Source: Paenibacillaceae bacterium (GTDB lineage: Bacteria; Bacillota; Bacilli; Paenibacillales; Paenibacillaceae). Taken from it: 64,000 bases of DNA. Location of the stretch: positions 310,001 through 374,000 of the forward strand of contig REGQ01000001.1 of the NCBI GenBank assembly GCA_004134985.1, given 5' to 3'. Under the pieces are notes generated by a model. It saw only the letters and a program-made list of their open reading frames with translations, searched no databases and was not told the DNA's origin. Shown here in pieces: positions 17,441 through 27,123 of the stretch. Position 1 is the first letter of the stretch; the number at the start of each line of letters is the position of its first letter. The translations under genes were made by a program, and so were the position numbers.

Positions 17441-18508
17441 ATGTACCGTTATCTCCTTCATCCCGCTGTCATGGCTGCCATGGCAATTATGATACTGTCG
17501 CTCTTGCTTGCCGTTTTCCCTGCATCGGCGCTTCATGCCGCTGTACGGGGAATATCCATCTGGTGGGACGTTCTGTTCCCGGCGCTTTTTCCATTCTTCG
17601 TGATTTCAGAATTGCTGCTTGGGTTTGGAATCGTTCACTTCTTCGGCAGATTGCTTGACCCGATCATGCGCCCTTTGTTTCGCGTGCCAGGCATTGGCGG
17701 CTTTGTCATGGCGATGGGGTTTGCTTCCGGCTACCCGGTCGGCGCACGATTGACGTCGCAGCTCTGGCAACAGAAACTCATCAATCGCTCGGAAGGAGAG
17801 CGGCTCGTCGCGTTCACTACCTCCTCCGATCCAATCTTTCTGATCGGCGCAGTCTCCGTCGGCTTCTTCCATAACGTCAAGCTTGCGCCACTGCTTGCGC
17901 TTGCCCATTTCGCCAGCGCATTGCTCGTTGGGTTCATGATGCGATTCCATGACCGCCATGCCCCGGTGACAGCGGCGCAATCAGCGGAGCGCCTTCCAAG
18001 GCGCGGAGGACGTTTGGCTTCCGCTTTCCATGCCATGCATGAGGCGAGACTGCTGGACGGGCGCGAGCTTGGCACCTTGCTAAGTGACGCGATCCGCTCA
18101 GCGCTGCGGCTGATGATTGTCGTCGGCGGGCTGGTTGTTTTTTTCTCCGTCTTTATGGAAATGCTCACAAGTACAGGCTTTATTAGCATTGTGACCGGTA
18201 TCATAGCTCTCTTCTTTATGGTAGCAGGTTTGCCGGATTCATTGGCCCCGGCAATCGTTAACGGGCTGTTTGAGGTGACGCTCGGCGCCAAGGCAGCAGG
18301 CGCGGGCAGCGGCGGCCTGGTACATCAGGCAGCGGCGGCCGCCTGGATTTTATCATGGGGCGGACTTTCAGTTCATGCCCAGGTCATGAGCTTGCTTAGC
18401 GGCACAGGCATGCGATACCGTCCCTTCCTAATTGCCCGGCTGACTCATGCTTTTCTGGCGGCAATCGGGGTATATTTTTTATGGAATTGGCTCGGAACGG
18501 CAGGTTGA
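17441..18508 (+). CDS. ylbJ: Sporulation integral membrane protein YlbJ
   Basis: Membrane protein of 355 residues with about eight hydrophobic segments and the nucleoside-recognition (Gate) signature FASGYPVGARLTSQLW near residue 95. This matches YlbJ, required for spore envelope/cortex formation in Bacillus. The family N-terminal helix and the loop SSDPIFLIGAVSVGFF are present. The ATG at 17441 follows GAGGAGG. It overlaps nothing but is followed within 70 bases by nadK on the same strand. Substrate and direction of transport are unknown. Confidence 0.88.
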   Translation: MYRYLLHPAVMAAMAIMILSLLLAVFPASALHAAVRGISIWWDVLFPALFPFFVISELLLGFGIVHFFGRLLDPIMRPLFRVPGIGGFVMAMGFASGYPVGARLTSQLWQQKLINRSEGERLVAFTTSSDPIFLIGAVSVGFFHNVKLAPLLALAHFASALLVGFMMRFHDRHAPVTAAQSAERLPRRGGRLASAFHAMHEARLLDGRELGTLLSDAIRSALRLMIVVGGLVVFFSVFMEMLTSTGFISIVTGIIALFFMVAGLPDSLAPAIVNGLFEVTLGAKAAGAGSGGLVHQAAAAAWILSWGGLSVHAQVMSLLSGTGMRYRPFLIARLTHAFLAAIGVYFLWNWLGTAG

Positions 18509-18573
18509 CATTGTATTCAAGTCCCTTTTGGGCTATCATCGGGGTAGACAACCATTGGAAGGAGCCGTTTTTC

Positions 18574-19371
18574 TTGAAATATACCGTGTTGGACCGGGGG
18601 GACGCCCTTTCTCAAAAGCTTGCCCAGCAATTTCATAAACTTGCTGCTGCAAAAGGATTTCACATCGACACCAAACTTCCTGAAATCGTAATTTCTATTG
18701 GAGGCGACGGAACGCTTCTGCAAGCTTTTCATACCTTCATGCACCGGATCGACGAAGTTGCCTTTATCGGCATTCATACTGGCCATCTCGGCTTCTATGC
18801 CGATTGGAAAACCGATGAGCTGGAGGAATTGGTCAATATGATGGCTTCTGCGCCGCCGAAGCTTGTTCGTTACCCGCTTGCCGAGATCAGGCTGGAGACG
18901 CCTACCGGCCCGGCCAATTATTTATCCCTCAATGAATTTACACTGAAGGGCGTGGATGGAACTTTAGTTGCCCAAATCAATATTAATGATGAGCTGTTCG
19001 AGATGTTCAGGGGAGACGGCATCGTTATCTCCACCCCGTCAGGGAGTACAGCCTATAATAAAAGTGTCGGCGGGGCCGTCATCCACCCTTCAATTCCATC
19101 GCTGCAAATTGCCGAAATCGCCTCAATCAACAACCGTGTCTATCGTACGCTCGGCTCATCGGTCATTTTACCGGATCACCATCATTGCGACATTATTTCG
19201 AGCAAGGAGCAGCGTTTGCTGCTGACGATCGATCACTTGAACATTGAACGCAAAGATATCCAATCGATCCGCTGCCGTGTCTCGGACCGCAAAGTAAGCT
19301 TTGCCCGCTATCGCCCCTTCCCGTTCTGGAATCGGGTACGCGAGGCGTTTCTTGGTTACGATGTGAAGTAA
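18574..19371 (+). CDS. nadK: NAD kinase
   Basis: Phosphorylates NAD to NADP. The GGDGT catalytic motif (VISIGGDGTLLQAF, near residue 42), HTGHLGFYADW, and RGDGIVISTPSGSTAYNKS are all intact, as is the C-terminal RFRPFPFWNRV-like block. Start is TTG at 18574, preceded by GGAAGGAG. This gives 265 residues, the usual length for Bacillus-type NAD kinase; the in-frame ATG at 18481 would extend the protein into ylbJ and is unlikely. The gene ends before a symmetric terminator. Confidence 0.95.
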   Translation: MKYTVLDRGDALSQKLAQQFHKLAAAKGFHIDTKLPEIVISIGGDGTLLQAFHTFMHRIDEVAFIGIHTGHLGFYADWKTDELEELVNMMASAPPKLVRYPLAEIRLETPTGPANYLSLNEFTLKGVDGTLVAQININDELFEMFRGDGIVISTPSGSTAYNKSVGGAVIHPSIPSLQIAEIASINNRVYRTLGSSVILPDHHHCDIISSKEQRLLLTIDHLNIERKDIQSIRCRVSDRKVSFARYRPFPFWNRVREAFLGYDVK

Positions 19372-19496
19372 CCACGCAGCTCACGAAGCGCCAATAGTAT
19401 CATTTAGCTCCATGAGCTTAGCGAGTTGCCTGCAAAGTTCAAAATAGCGGGACCTATGTCCGGCAAAATTTTCGTTGTCGCTTTGTAGTCGCTGCT

Positions 19497-19546
19497 CACA
19501 CAAAAAGAAGGACAGCTGCCGCGCAGCTTGTCCTTCTTTTTGTGTG
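19497..19546. terminator. Perfect bidirectional terminator between nadK and yutD
   Basis: A 50-base palindrome: ACACAAAAAGAAGGACA pairs with TGTCCTTCTTTTTGTGT, with an inner AGCTG...CAGCT stem. It has A-run and T-run on opposite arms, so it can stop transcription from both sides. It separates convergent nadK and yutD. Confidence 0.9.
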
Positions 19547-19625
19547 TTCTCAGTGATGCGATCCGCATCAGGCGGTATATCTTCAGTCACGGTCACGCGA
19601 GCGAGTTACTCGATCACTTCGCAGG

Positions 19626-19988
19626 CTATCCCACCGGCTGGTCTTCCGGTGTTGCCGGCTGTTCTGCCTTGACTTCCTCTTTTAACGTTTCACTTGCATC
19701 TTCCTGCTTTTTAACAGCAGATTTCTGCAGCACGAAATATGCACAGCCGAAGTTGCAATATTCATTGATATACTCTGACATGCTGGAAAAATTGGATTCC
19801 TTTGTAGCTTTCGGATGATTGTCTTTGAAAAAGCCTTTCAAGCGGAGCTGACCGTAGCCCCAATCTCCGATGATATAGTCATATCTCTCCAATACTTCGC
19901 TATAGCGGGCACGAAATGCCTCAGGATTCCAGGCAGTCTTGTGCTCATGCAAGAGCTCAAACGATTTGCCTCCAATTTGGAAAATCAA
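19626..19988 (-). CDS. yutD: YutD-like protein (DUF1027)
   Basis: Conserved cytosolic protein of Firmicutes with unknown function. The core FELLHEHKTAWNPEAF, YDYIIGDWGYGQLRLKGF and EYCNFGCAYFVL is diagnostic. TTG at 19988 is chosen as start since GGGGAG lies 8 bases upstream and conservation begins here; earlier ATG codons would run into lipA. The C-terminal 35 residues are an acidic tail not seen in Bacillus. It follows lipA by 16 bases, the same pairing as in Bacillus (lipA/yutB with yutD nearby). Confidence 0.88.
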   Translation of the reverse strand: MIFQIGGKSFELLHEHKTAWNPEAFRARYSEVLERYDYIIGDWGYGQLRLKGFFKDNHPKATKESNFSSMSEYINEYCNFGCAYFVLQKSAVKKQEDASETLKEEVKAEQPATPEDQPVG

Positions 19989-20004
19989 ACTTACCAACTC
20001 CCCA

Positions 20005-20895
20005 TCAGTTCGTGACCATCTGCGCTTTGGCAGCCGACTGCACTTGCTCATGTGCATGATAAGAGCTGCGAACGAGCGGACCGGATTCAACGTGGCTAAA
20101 TCCCCTCTTCAAACCTTCTTCCTTCAATCGGGCGAATTCATCCGGATGAACATAACGCTTGACCGGCATATGGGACGGACTTGGCTGCAAATACTGGCCA
20201 AGCGTCAATATATTGCAGTCCACAGCACGCAAATCGTCCATGGATTTCAAAATTTCTTCTTCTGTTTCCCCTACTCCAAGCATCATACTCGATTTGGTCG
20301 GAATTTTCGGATTCATTTCTTTGGCCCGCTTCAGCAGTTCCAGGGAGCGGGCGTACTTAGCGCGAGCACGAACACGATCTGACATCCGTTCGACCGTTTC
20401 TATATTATGATTTAGAATATGCGGATTTGCATCCATGACAATTTGCAATGAATCGCGGTTGCCCATGAAATCCGGAATCAGAACTTCCACATTGCAAAGG
20501 GGCAGTTTCTCGCGAATTGCCTTTATTGTCGCTGCAAAAATCGATGCGCCTCCATCTGCAAGGTCATCCCTGGCAACTGATGTTACGACACAATGACGCA
20601 GCCCCATTTGTTCAGCCGCTTCTGCTACACGTTCCGGTTCCTGCAAGTCAAGCTCGGTCGGCATACCTGTCTTTACAGCGCAGAAACGACAAGCGCGTGT
20701 ACAAATATCACCAAGAATCATAAAGGTTGCTGTCCGATTGGCCCAGCATTCATAGATGTTGGGACAACGCGCTTCCTCGCAAACCGTATGGAGCGTTTTT
20801 GAACGCATCATCTGCTTTATTTCAGCGTAGTTGCCATCTGTTGTTAACTTTATGCGAAGCCAGTCCGGCTTAGGCTCTCTCTCCCGCTTACTCAT
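20005..20895 (-). CDS. lipA: Lipoyl synthase
   Basis: Radical SAM enzyme inserting two sulfurs into octanoyl chains on E2/GcvH domains. It has the N-terminal auxiliary cluster motif [12 protein letters not shown] and the radical SAM motif CTRACRFC. These are followed by [14 protein letters not shown] and the C-terminal RSSYHA segment with the conserved serine ligand. The 296-residue length is normal. The ATG at 20895 follows AAGGGATTC, a weak ribosome site. AT-rich DNA upstream (20940-21000), with a TATAAT on the minus strand near 20960, probably holds the promoter. Confidence 0.96.
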   Translation of the reverse strand: MSKREREPKPDWLRIKLTTDGNYAEIKQMMRSKTLHTVCEEARCPNIYECWANRTATFMILGDICTRACRFCAVKTGMPTELDLQEPERVAEAAEQMGLRHCVVTSVARDDLADGGASIFAATIKAIREKLPLCNVEVLIPDFMGNRDSLQIVMDANPHILNHNIETVERMSDRVRARAKYARSLELLKRAKEMNPKIPTKSSMMLGVGETEEEILKSMDDLRAVDCNILTLGQYLQPSPSHMPVKRYVHPDEFARLKEEGLKRGFSHVESGPLVRSSYHAHEQVQSAAKAQMVTN

Positions 20896-21355
20896 GAAGG
20901 AATCCCTTCTTTCTGTTTCACAGACCTTGGCGAAGGCCCTGTTGTTTATTTTAGACTTTATTATATCATGATTTAATTATAACGAATATAATTGTTTCCT
21001 CTCAGCTGCAACTACGTTGTCCTATTGCCCACTCTCCAGCTATCCCATTGACCAATTCGCTCACTTTATTGTCTCGTCTTCTTCAGTATATCCCGCCAAT
21101 TCTCAGTCATATACAAAAGCAACGATAGGCATCTGATACAAACATCAACGTTTCTCCCTCATTATACTTGATTTTTATTTATGGCACATCCATTTCTGAA
21201 GATTGCGGAGATGCGGGCCGTTTGTCCAGCTGAAATCGCATGAGAAGACGGCGGCTGATTAGCCCCCCGCCTGTCTTGCAGCGGCATTCGGACAGTCGCA
21301 TAAAAACCAATAGTTTGCAAATGATAAAGGATATTGCACGGGAGGTGAAGACGCT
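20896..21355. other. Intergenic region between lipA and lytH-like gene
   Basis: About 460 bases without a credible gene. It carries the divergent promoters of lipA (AT-rich part, 20940-21000) and the peptidase gene. No repeat, RNA motif or conserved short frame was recognised in it. Confidence 0.6.
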
Positions 21356-22483
21356 TTGGGCTTTACAAACAAACTTCGTTGCGCCCTGACAACAATTACT
21401 GGTTTCACGCTATTGTTAATGCCGCTATCCAGTGCTTTCATGGCATCGCAGGCACAGCCCTTAGCGGCGAGCGGTGCTCGCCCGGCACAGCCTGTAACCG
21501 ACATTCCCAGCATTACTTCTGGCACTGTGCCTCGGGCTACGCCAACTAAAAGCGATAATCCCGCCGACTCCTTTGCCCTGCGCCGTCAACTATTTGATCA
21601 AGTCAGCGCCATTACGGGCCTGCCATGGTATCATTTGGCGGCAATTGACCAATATGAGCGTACGATGAACAAAGTTCATCCCAAAGACCGCGCCGTAACT
21701 TCCAAGCTGCTCGGCATCTTTGTTACACCGGACGCATGGACAGGTCACTTAAACCCGGATAAAGAAGACGCACATCCGTCGTCTATTGCATGGTTTAACG
21801 GCATCGGGCTGGATGGCAACGGGGATGGCCGGGCGGAACGCACCAGCGATCAGGATTTGTTATACAGTATCGCCGATTATATGACACAACACGGCACTTC
21901 CGAACACGATTTTGCAGCTGGGCTATGGGCCTACTATCAAAATCCGCGCGCCGTCCAGCGCATCATTCAATTCGCTAAAATATACGAGGGATTCGGCAAG
22001 CTGGATCTGTTCGAGCATGCGTTCCCGGTTCCTGTAGGCAACCGCTATTCTTACCGAAGCACATGGGGAACAGGCAGAAGCTGGGGAGGCTATCGGATTC
22101 ATGAAGGAACCGATATCTTCGCAGGATATGGACTTCCCGTGCGCAGCACGTGCTACGGCATCGTCGAGATCAAGGGCTGGAATGCTTACGGCGGTTGGCG
22201 GATCGGTATCCGCGACCTCAATAACATTTATCATTACTATGCCCATCTGTCCGGTTATGACAATTCCATTAACAAAGGCGATATCGTCAAGCCGGGTCAA
22301 ACTCTCGGCTGGGTAGGAAGCTCAGGATATGGCAAGCCAGGTACCCAGGGTAAATTCCCGCCGCATCTTCATTATGGCGTATACCGCGACCGTGGCCTAG
22401 TGGAGTGGTCATTCGACCCTTATCCCCTTCTTCATCAGTGGGAGCAAGCAGAACGTCGTCGAATGCGCAAAGGAAAACACTGA
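21356..22483 (+). CDS. lytH: M23 family metallopeptidase, LytH/YunA type
   Basis: Exported zinc endopeptidase acting on peptidoglycan peptides. A signal sequence (about residues 1-38) is followed by a mid-domain with a lysozyme-like helical stretch (about 75-205). The LytM/M23 domain lies at about 235-360, with zinc motif HEGTD (HxxxD) and catalytic PPHLHYG (HxH). In Bacillus the sporulation L-Ala-D-Glu endopeptidase LytH (YunA) sits next to lipA-yutD, as here, so the symbol is given on domain plus synteny. Start is TTG at 21356 with GGAGGTGA upstream. Substrate bond is inferred. Confidence 0.8.
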   Translation: MGFTNKLRCALTTITGFTLLLMPLSSAFMASQAQPLAASGARPAQPVTDIPSITSGTVPRATPTKSDNPADSFALRRQLFDQVSAITGLPWYHLAAIDQYERTMNKVHPKDRAVTSKLLGIFVTPDAWTGHLNPDKEDAHPSSIAWFNGIGLDGNGDGRAERTSDQDLLYSIADYMTQHGTSEHDFAAGLWAYYQNPRAVQRIIQFAKIYEGFGKLDLFEHAFPVPVGNRYSYRSTWGTGRSWGGYRIHEGTDIFAGYGLPVRSTCYGIVEIKGWNAYGGWRIGIRDLNNIYHYYAHLSGYDNSINKGDIVKPGQTLGWVGSSGYGKPGTQGKFPPHLHYGVYRDRGLVEWSFDPYPLLHQWEQAERRRMRKGKH

Positions 22484-22509
22484 TACGAAGAACAACTATA
22501 ACCTAACGC

Positions 22510-22545
22510 TGGGAAGGGCAGCTTATATTAAGCCGCCCTTCTTTC
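22510..22545 (+). terminator. Terminator after lytH-like gene
   Basis: AAGGGCAGCTTATATTAAGC-CGCCCTT forms a stem with a short loop and is followed by TCTTTCTC. It lies between convergent genes and may serve both. Confidence 0.7.
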
Positions 22546-22549
22546 TCAT

Positions 22550-24529
22550 TCATAACGGTTTCTTCTGCACTGGGGGAAGCAAATTGCGAACATGGGTCAC
22601 AAATCGCGACTCATTGACCTCTTTGTCATCTTTCTTGCGGTAAGCGATCAGCTCCAACTGCACTCTCGCACGTGTCATGCCGACGTAAAACAGACGAGCC
22701 GCCTCCTCCATTGCAGTCTTGTCGCCATCCGAATTGCGTTCGATTTCATGATTGGAGGGTACAACGCCGTCGATCAGATCGATCATGAATACCCGCTTGA
22801 ACTCCAAACCTTTGGAACTATGAAGCGTCGAGAGCGTTACCGCATCCTGCGTTTTGTTGTTCCTGGAACCCTTCATCACCGATTCCAGATGTTTCAGCCG
22901 CTTGGCGAATTCCTCCATTGTCGGCAGTTCTTCCGCAATTTCCTCAAGCGTATTCAAAATTCCGGTAATATAATCTTTACTGAACCCCAGCCGCTCGCAC
23001 AGCTTCACGATCGCTTTGTCATATCCCAGCCGGCCGCGAATGACCCGGATCGCTTGAAGAGGAGGCATGCCTTTCATCTGCTGGAAGATTTCCTTCGCTT
23101 CCTGCACATATTTATGCTGATATTCCTGCAACCCGGCGTGTTGAACCAGATTGTCAAATACCGACTCGCCGTTGTTGATCCCTCTGATTGCAGCTACCTG
23201 CTGCCGTGTCAAATACCCGCTCAGCTTCATGCTGATTTTCTCAAAAATATCAATTCGCTTATCGGTATAGGTCATCCGCATAAAATTCAATATATCTTCG
23301 ACAACCCAATGAGAGAAAAAACGGTTGTCGCCATCCTTCATATAAAAGGGAATTCCTGCACGTTCAAACGCGTTCATCAGCACGATCGAAGACGTATTAT
23401 TGCGATATAGCACCGCCACTTCCTGAAATTGCTTTACCCGTTCGATTTTGTAAATCAAATATTTTACCTGCAGCTTATAATCTGAGAACCGCTTGATTTT
23501 GATCGGCCTGATCTCACGGTTTTTTGTAAACATGTTTTTAGGATAACGCTGCTTATTCCGCTTGATAAACAGATTCGCCACCGTAACAATATTGGAGGAA
23601 GAACGATAATTCTGCTCCATAAAAAGCGTAACCGCCTGCGGATAAATGTCTTTAAAGCGCAGCAGATAGGAGGGATCGGCCCCCCGCCAGCTATAGATGG
23701 ACTGGTCGTCGTCAGCGACGATGCACAGATTGCCATGGCTGCTGACCAGCTTTTCAATGATGGCATGCTGCACGTACGAGGTATCCTGGCTCTCATCCGT
23801 CAATACATAATCGTACCGCTGCTGGTAGCTCTGCAGCAATTGCTCATCTTCCTCAAGCGCCTGATTGGCGACAGTAAGCATATCATCATAATCGAGCAGC
23901 AGTGTATACGGATCAGCCTTTTTGAAGTCTTCGTAAGCTTCCAGAATAACGAGCGCATCCTTGACATCGCATTTGACTTTTCCCCACTCCGACTTGGCAA
24001 GCAGCTTGTTCTTAACAAAGCTGATGTAAGTTGTCAATTCATCCATCTCATCATCAGTAATATTCTCACCGACAATTGACTTGTACAGCTGTCGCAAAAT
24101 CAGCTTTTTGTTGCGCGGCGGTTGATCGATCTCGAATTCCCCCTGCTCGCCGATGCTGGCTTCCCCTTCAATAATATGATAGTTCACCTTCATGCTGCGA
24201 AAATGATCGCGGACTACCGCAAAGGCTAAGCTGTGGATTGTCGAAAAGTCGACTGGAGCAAGCTCTGGGAAAAAACGCTGATATCTGGTCTTCATATCGC
24301 TGGCCGAAGCTTTGCTGAATGTTACCGCCTTGATCCGCCCGGCCTCAACTTCTTCTATCGACACAAGGTAACCAATCTTCATAATAATGGTGGTCGTTTT
24401 GCCTGAGCCTGGGGATGCAAGCAGAAGCAAGGCGCCCTTCGTATGGAGCACCGCCCGCTTCTGCACCTCATTTAATGCAATCCCTATCTCTTGTTTTTTT
24501 TGCCGAAAAAATTTCTCGCTTGCTCTCAT
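22550..24529 (-). CDS. UvrD/Rep-family ATP-dependent DNA helicase
   Basis: Superfamily 1A helicase of 659 residues. Motifs in order: Q-motif region LNEVQKRAVLHTKG, Walker A ASPGSGKTTTI (near residue 40), motif II DESQDTSYVQ, motif III DDDQSIYSWRGADP, motif IV EQNYRSSSNIV, motif V STLHSSKGLEFKRVF and motif VI LFYVGMTRARV. It is shorter than PcrA (about 740) and lacks the usual Tudor-like tail, so it is a UvrD-like paralogue rather than pcrA itself. The start is ATG at 24529; a TTG nine bases earlier is possible. It is probably monocistronic. Confidence 0.9.
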   Translation of the reverse strand: MRASEKFFRQKKQEIGIALNEVQKRAVLHTKGALLLLASPGSGKTTTIIMKIGYLVSIEEVEAGRIKAVTFSKASASDMKTRYQRFFPELAPVDFSTIHSLAFAVVRDHFRSMKVNYHIIEGEASIGEQGEFEIDQPPRNKKLILRQLYKSIVGENITDDEMDELTTYISFVKNKLLAKSEWGKVKCDVKDALVILEAYEDFKKADPYTLLLDYDDMLTVANQALEEDEQLLQSYQQRYDYVLTDESQDTSYVQHAIIEKLVSSHGNLCIVADDDQSIYSWRGADPSYLLRFKDIYPQAVTLFMEQNYRSSSNIVTVANLFIKRNKQRYPKNMFTKNREIRPIKIKRFSDYKLQVKYLIYKIERVKQFQEVAVLYRNNTSSIVLMNAFERAGIPFYMKDGDNRFFSHWVVEDILNFMRMTYTDKRIDIFEKISMKLSGYLTRQQVAAIRGINNGESVFDNLVQHAGLQEYQHKYVQEAKEIFQQMKGMPPLQAIRVIRGRLGYDKAIVKLCERLGFSKDYITGILNTLEEIAEELPTMEEFAKRLKHLESVMKGSRNNKTQDAVTLSTLHSSKGLEFKRVFMIDLIDGVVPSNHEIERNSDGDKTAMEEAARLFYVGMTRARVQLELIAYRKKDDKEVNESRFVTHVRNLLPPVQKKPL

Positions 24530-24614
24530 TGCCTGCAAACCTCACTATTACTTTGACCTTTGTACATATATTAGCAGGATTCACCCGCTTCGAAAAGTTA
24601 TTCCGCACGTCCGT

Positions 24615-25907
24615 TTAAAAACGCTGTGTTTTATACCACTTCTTGCGCGTCCCCGTGACTTTTTCCATGAACATGGAGTAGAGCGCCCTCAGCGAGATCA
24701 AGAGGAACAACTGCGCGTATGTAAAATAGGAGACGCATGAAAGGATAAAATTGCGGGTATTGCTCTGGCCAATGTCCGAAGACAATGCCAGATTGATCTG
24801 CAGCACGTAAATGTAATACATGAGCGCCCAGGCAATAATGAGATACACATAGACATCCTTTTCAAACTGAAACGGTGAAACGATCGATGAATCGAACAAT
24901 CCGATAATCATGTACACAATATTCGTCACGAATAGAATATCTGAAACAATGATAGCCATCAAAAAGAAAAAGTAACTGGCCGCATAATAAAGCACATGAA
25001 GCTTGATTCGCCAGTTCGCCCTACCGAACAAGTGATGGATATTTTCCATGACCACGCTGAAATTCCCCTGCGCCCAGCGTTCTCGCTGCTTCATATAGAC
25101 TTTCAGGTTTTCCGGCTCTTGCTGGTATGCTTCCGAATAGGGGGATAGCGCGATCAGTTGTCCTCTGCTCATAATATCGAAGGAAATTGCCGTGTCTTCC
25201 GTCAGCGCCTTGACATCCCAGCCACCGATGTCCCGCATGAGCGATGTCTTCATAATATAATTAGTTCCTGGGATCGTCCCCAGCTTGAACAGCTCCCACA
25301 AGCCGGTATGCAGAATGCGCTGGGCGGTGACCAGTTCCAGATTAATAAACTTCGTAAGAAAGTTCTGATCCCGATTGCGCGCCTTGTTCCGTCCGAATAC
25401 CGCGCCGTACCGCTCAGGGTCTTCCATCGCCTTCTGCATCAAAAACAACAATGCGTTCGATTGGGGCGCCGCGTCGGCGTCATAAATACAAATCCATTCG
25501 CCTGTCACCAGTTCCAGCGCATCATTCAGCGCGCCTGACTTGCCGCCTGTGCCCTTGCGCTGCATCACCGTCACATTCCGCTCCTTGAATTCAGGCTGCT
25601 CGAGCAAAGCATGCACTCTGGCCGCTGTCTGATCGCTGCAGTTGTCGGCGACAACGATAAGCTGAACTTTATCCGCAGGGTAGTTCAGGCGAAGAATGTT
25701 GCGGACCGTAAAGGCGATGACCAGTTCCTCATTATGGGCAGGAACCATTACGGTGACGGTCGGGTAATCGTCGAGATTGTTCGGCATGACCGGCCCTTTC
25801 CTGTTCTGCCTGAATATAAACCGGATCGCGCCAGACATAATAACAATAGACTGCAGTACAGCAATCCAGATTAAAATGATAGACAACACCAATATGACGT
25901 CAACCAC
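24615..25907 (-). CDS. Membrane glycosyltransferase family 2 (YdaM-like)
   Basis: Processive polysaccharide synthase candidate, 430 residues. An N-terminal helix precedes the GT2 domain with VPAHNEE, DNCSDQ, the DAD motif (IYDADAAPQ), ALTEDT (ED) and the QRERW motif typical of processive beta-glycosyltransferases. Four C-terminal membrane helices follow. The start is GTG at 25907 with GGGGGGAAA upstream, overlapping by 8 bases the small membrane protein gene. With the degenerate GGDEF protein and GH8-like enzyme upstream it resembles the yda exopolysaccharide locus of Bacillus. No PilZ domain is visible. The sugar is unknown. Confidence 0.88.
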   Translation of the reverse strand: MVDVILVLSIILIWIAVLQSIVIMSGAIRFIFRQNRKGPVMPNNLDDYPTVTVMVPAHNEELVIAFTVRNILRLNYPADKVQLIVVADNCSDQTAARVHALLEQPEFKERNVTVMQRKGTGGKSGALNDALELVTGEWICIYDADAAPQSNALLFLMQKAMEDPERYGAVFGRNKARNRDQNFLTKFINLELVTAQRILHTGLWELFKLGTIPGTNYIMKTSLMRDIGGWDVKALTEDTAISFDIMSRGQLIALSPYSEAYQQEPENLKVYMKQRERWAQGNFSVVMENIHHLFGRANWRIKLHVLYYAASYFFFLMAIIVSDILFVTNIVYMIIGLFDSSIVSPFQFEKDVYVYLIIAWALMYYIYVLQINLALSSDIGQSNTRNFILSCVSYFTYAQLFLLISLRALYSMFMEKVTGTRKKWYKTQRF

Positions 25908-26043
25908 TCATTTCCCCCCGATCATACTTCTTATTGACCGCGGCGCGAAAAACAAGTGTAGCAATCGTTAAACCAACGATAGATACAAAGAAAAATAAGC
26001 TAACGATAATGCAAAGCGGGATAAACCAGTTCGTATAGGACAC
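25900..26043 (-). CDS. 47-residue membrane protein in the exopolysaccharide operon
   Basis: GTG at 26043 lies 9 bases after GGAGG. The product has one long hydrophobic helix (about residues 6-34, including PLCIIVSLFFFVSIVGL) and a basic/polar tail ending YDRGEMSG. Its stop overlaps the GTG of the GT2 gene by 8 bases and it starts about 40 bases after the GGDEF-like gene, so coupling is strong. No family is recognised. It is probably an accessory subunit of the synthase. Confidence 0.7.
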   Translation of the reverse strand: MSYTNWFIPLCIIVSLFFFVSIVGLTIATLVFRAAVNKKYDRGEMSG

Positions 26044-26082
26044 TAGAAAACGCCTCCTTATTCTCGGGTGTTGGGACTGTGC

Positions 26083-26958
26083 CTATATATATTCACCAAT
26101 GACATCGGTCTCTGTCCGTCGTTCCAAAGTAGCCAGGACTTGATCAAGGTTCATATATTGGCTGAACTGTTCTTGCTGAAAAATAACGCTGCCAGCCCGG
26201 ATGACAAGCTTTAATTGTCTGCCGTGCTTATCTTCAAATTGAACGTTCATTATCGCCTGCTTGATGCGGCCTGACAGCTGCTCCACATGATCCGCTCTCG
26301 TCATCGGCAGCAAAACAATGAAGCGCCCCCCATCAATGGAAAACTTGTAATCCTCGAACCGGATTTGCGCCTGTATCGTGCCTGACAGTTCCTTGAGCAG
26401 CTGCGCATACCTTGCAGAGCCCAGCGACTCCATAACGAGCGGCAGAAACTCGATTTTGAACATTGCCAGCGAGAACGTATACTGCTCGGAGTATCGGTTG
26501 GCAAGATTCGCTTGTTTAACCAAGGTATCTGCCAAAGCGTCCCGGTTGCCGAGTGTCGTATCCAGGTCGATCTGAGGCGTAATAGCTTTTAATTCCTCGA
26601 TCCTCTCCAAAATTCGCTTGCTGCGAATCAGCCGCTTCTTGATGAAAGCAGCGATAATGACATTGGCCGGCAGGATGAAGATCCAGGCGAATTTCAGAAA
26701 ATCCAGATCGGCAAAGGCTGCCAAATAAACGAAATAACTGACCAGAAACACAAATACACCGACAACTGCAACCCCCATCGGCAGAAAAAAACCGGCCAGC
26801 AGTGCCGCTAAAATTCCCAAACTGAACAGAAAATGCGTCGTGCTGTAAGATTGATCAGCGTAAACTTTGAGATAAACAAGCAGTTCTTGCGCCATTGTTA
26901 TGAAAATTAATAACATATACCCGATTTCAGCACGTTTGATTGACTTCCCGGTGTTCAT
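26083..26958 (-). CDS. Membrane protein with degenerate GGDEF domain (YdaK-like)
   Basis: This 291-residue protein has four or five membrane helices (about residues 10-110), then a coiled linker and a GGDEF-like domain (about 125-285). The active-site motif reads SIDGGRFIVLLP instead of R-GGDEF-LLP, so the catalytic acidic residues are lost and diguanylate cyclase activity is not expected. This fits a c-di-GMP receptor such as Bacillus YdaK, which is encoded beside a GT2 (YdaM) and a GH8-like protein (YdaJ). An RxxD inhibitory site was not identified with confidence. It probably gates the glycosyltransferase. Confidence 0.82.
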   Translation of the reverse strand: MNTGKSIKRAEIGYMLLIFITMAQELLVYLKVYADQSYSTTHFLFSLGILAALLAGFFLPMGVAVVGVFVFLVSYFVYLAAFADLDFLKFAWIFILPANVIIAAFIKKRLIRSKRILERIEELKAITPQIDLDTTLGNRDALADTLVKQANLANRYSEQYTFSLAMFKIEFLPLVMESLGSARYAQLLKELSGTIQAQIRFEDYKFSIDGGRFIVLLPMTRADHVEQLSGRIKQAIMNVQFEDKHGRQLKLVIRAGSVIFQQEQFSQYMNLDQVLATLERRTETDVIGEYI

Positions 26959-27123
26959 CGCTCTCCCTCTTTCTCTACGTTGTCGGGCAAATACTATAAT
27001 TCTACTTTTTCATTCAAATTTCGACAATTTGCGGGCATAAGGTATCGTTGATCTTAGCGATAGCCCCATTGCAATGGCCGGATCAATATCGCCGCTGCGC
27101 GTTCCCATCATTGCCGCTATACA

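Noticed and set aside
18481-18573. An extended NAD kinase starting at the ATG inside ylbJ
   Set aside because: The TTG at 18574 has a strong ribosome site and gives the normal family length.
19381-19596. A 71-codon minus-strand frame between nadK and yutD
   Set aside because: It is largely made from the perfect 50-base terminator palindrome, lacks a good ribosome site and has no recognisable protein pattern.
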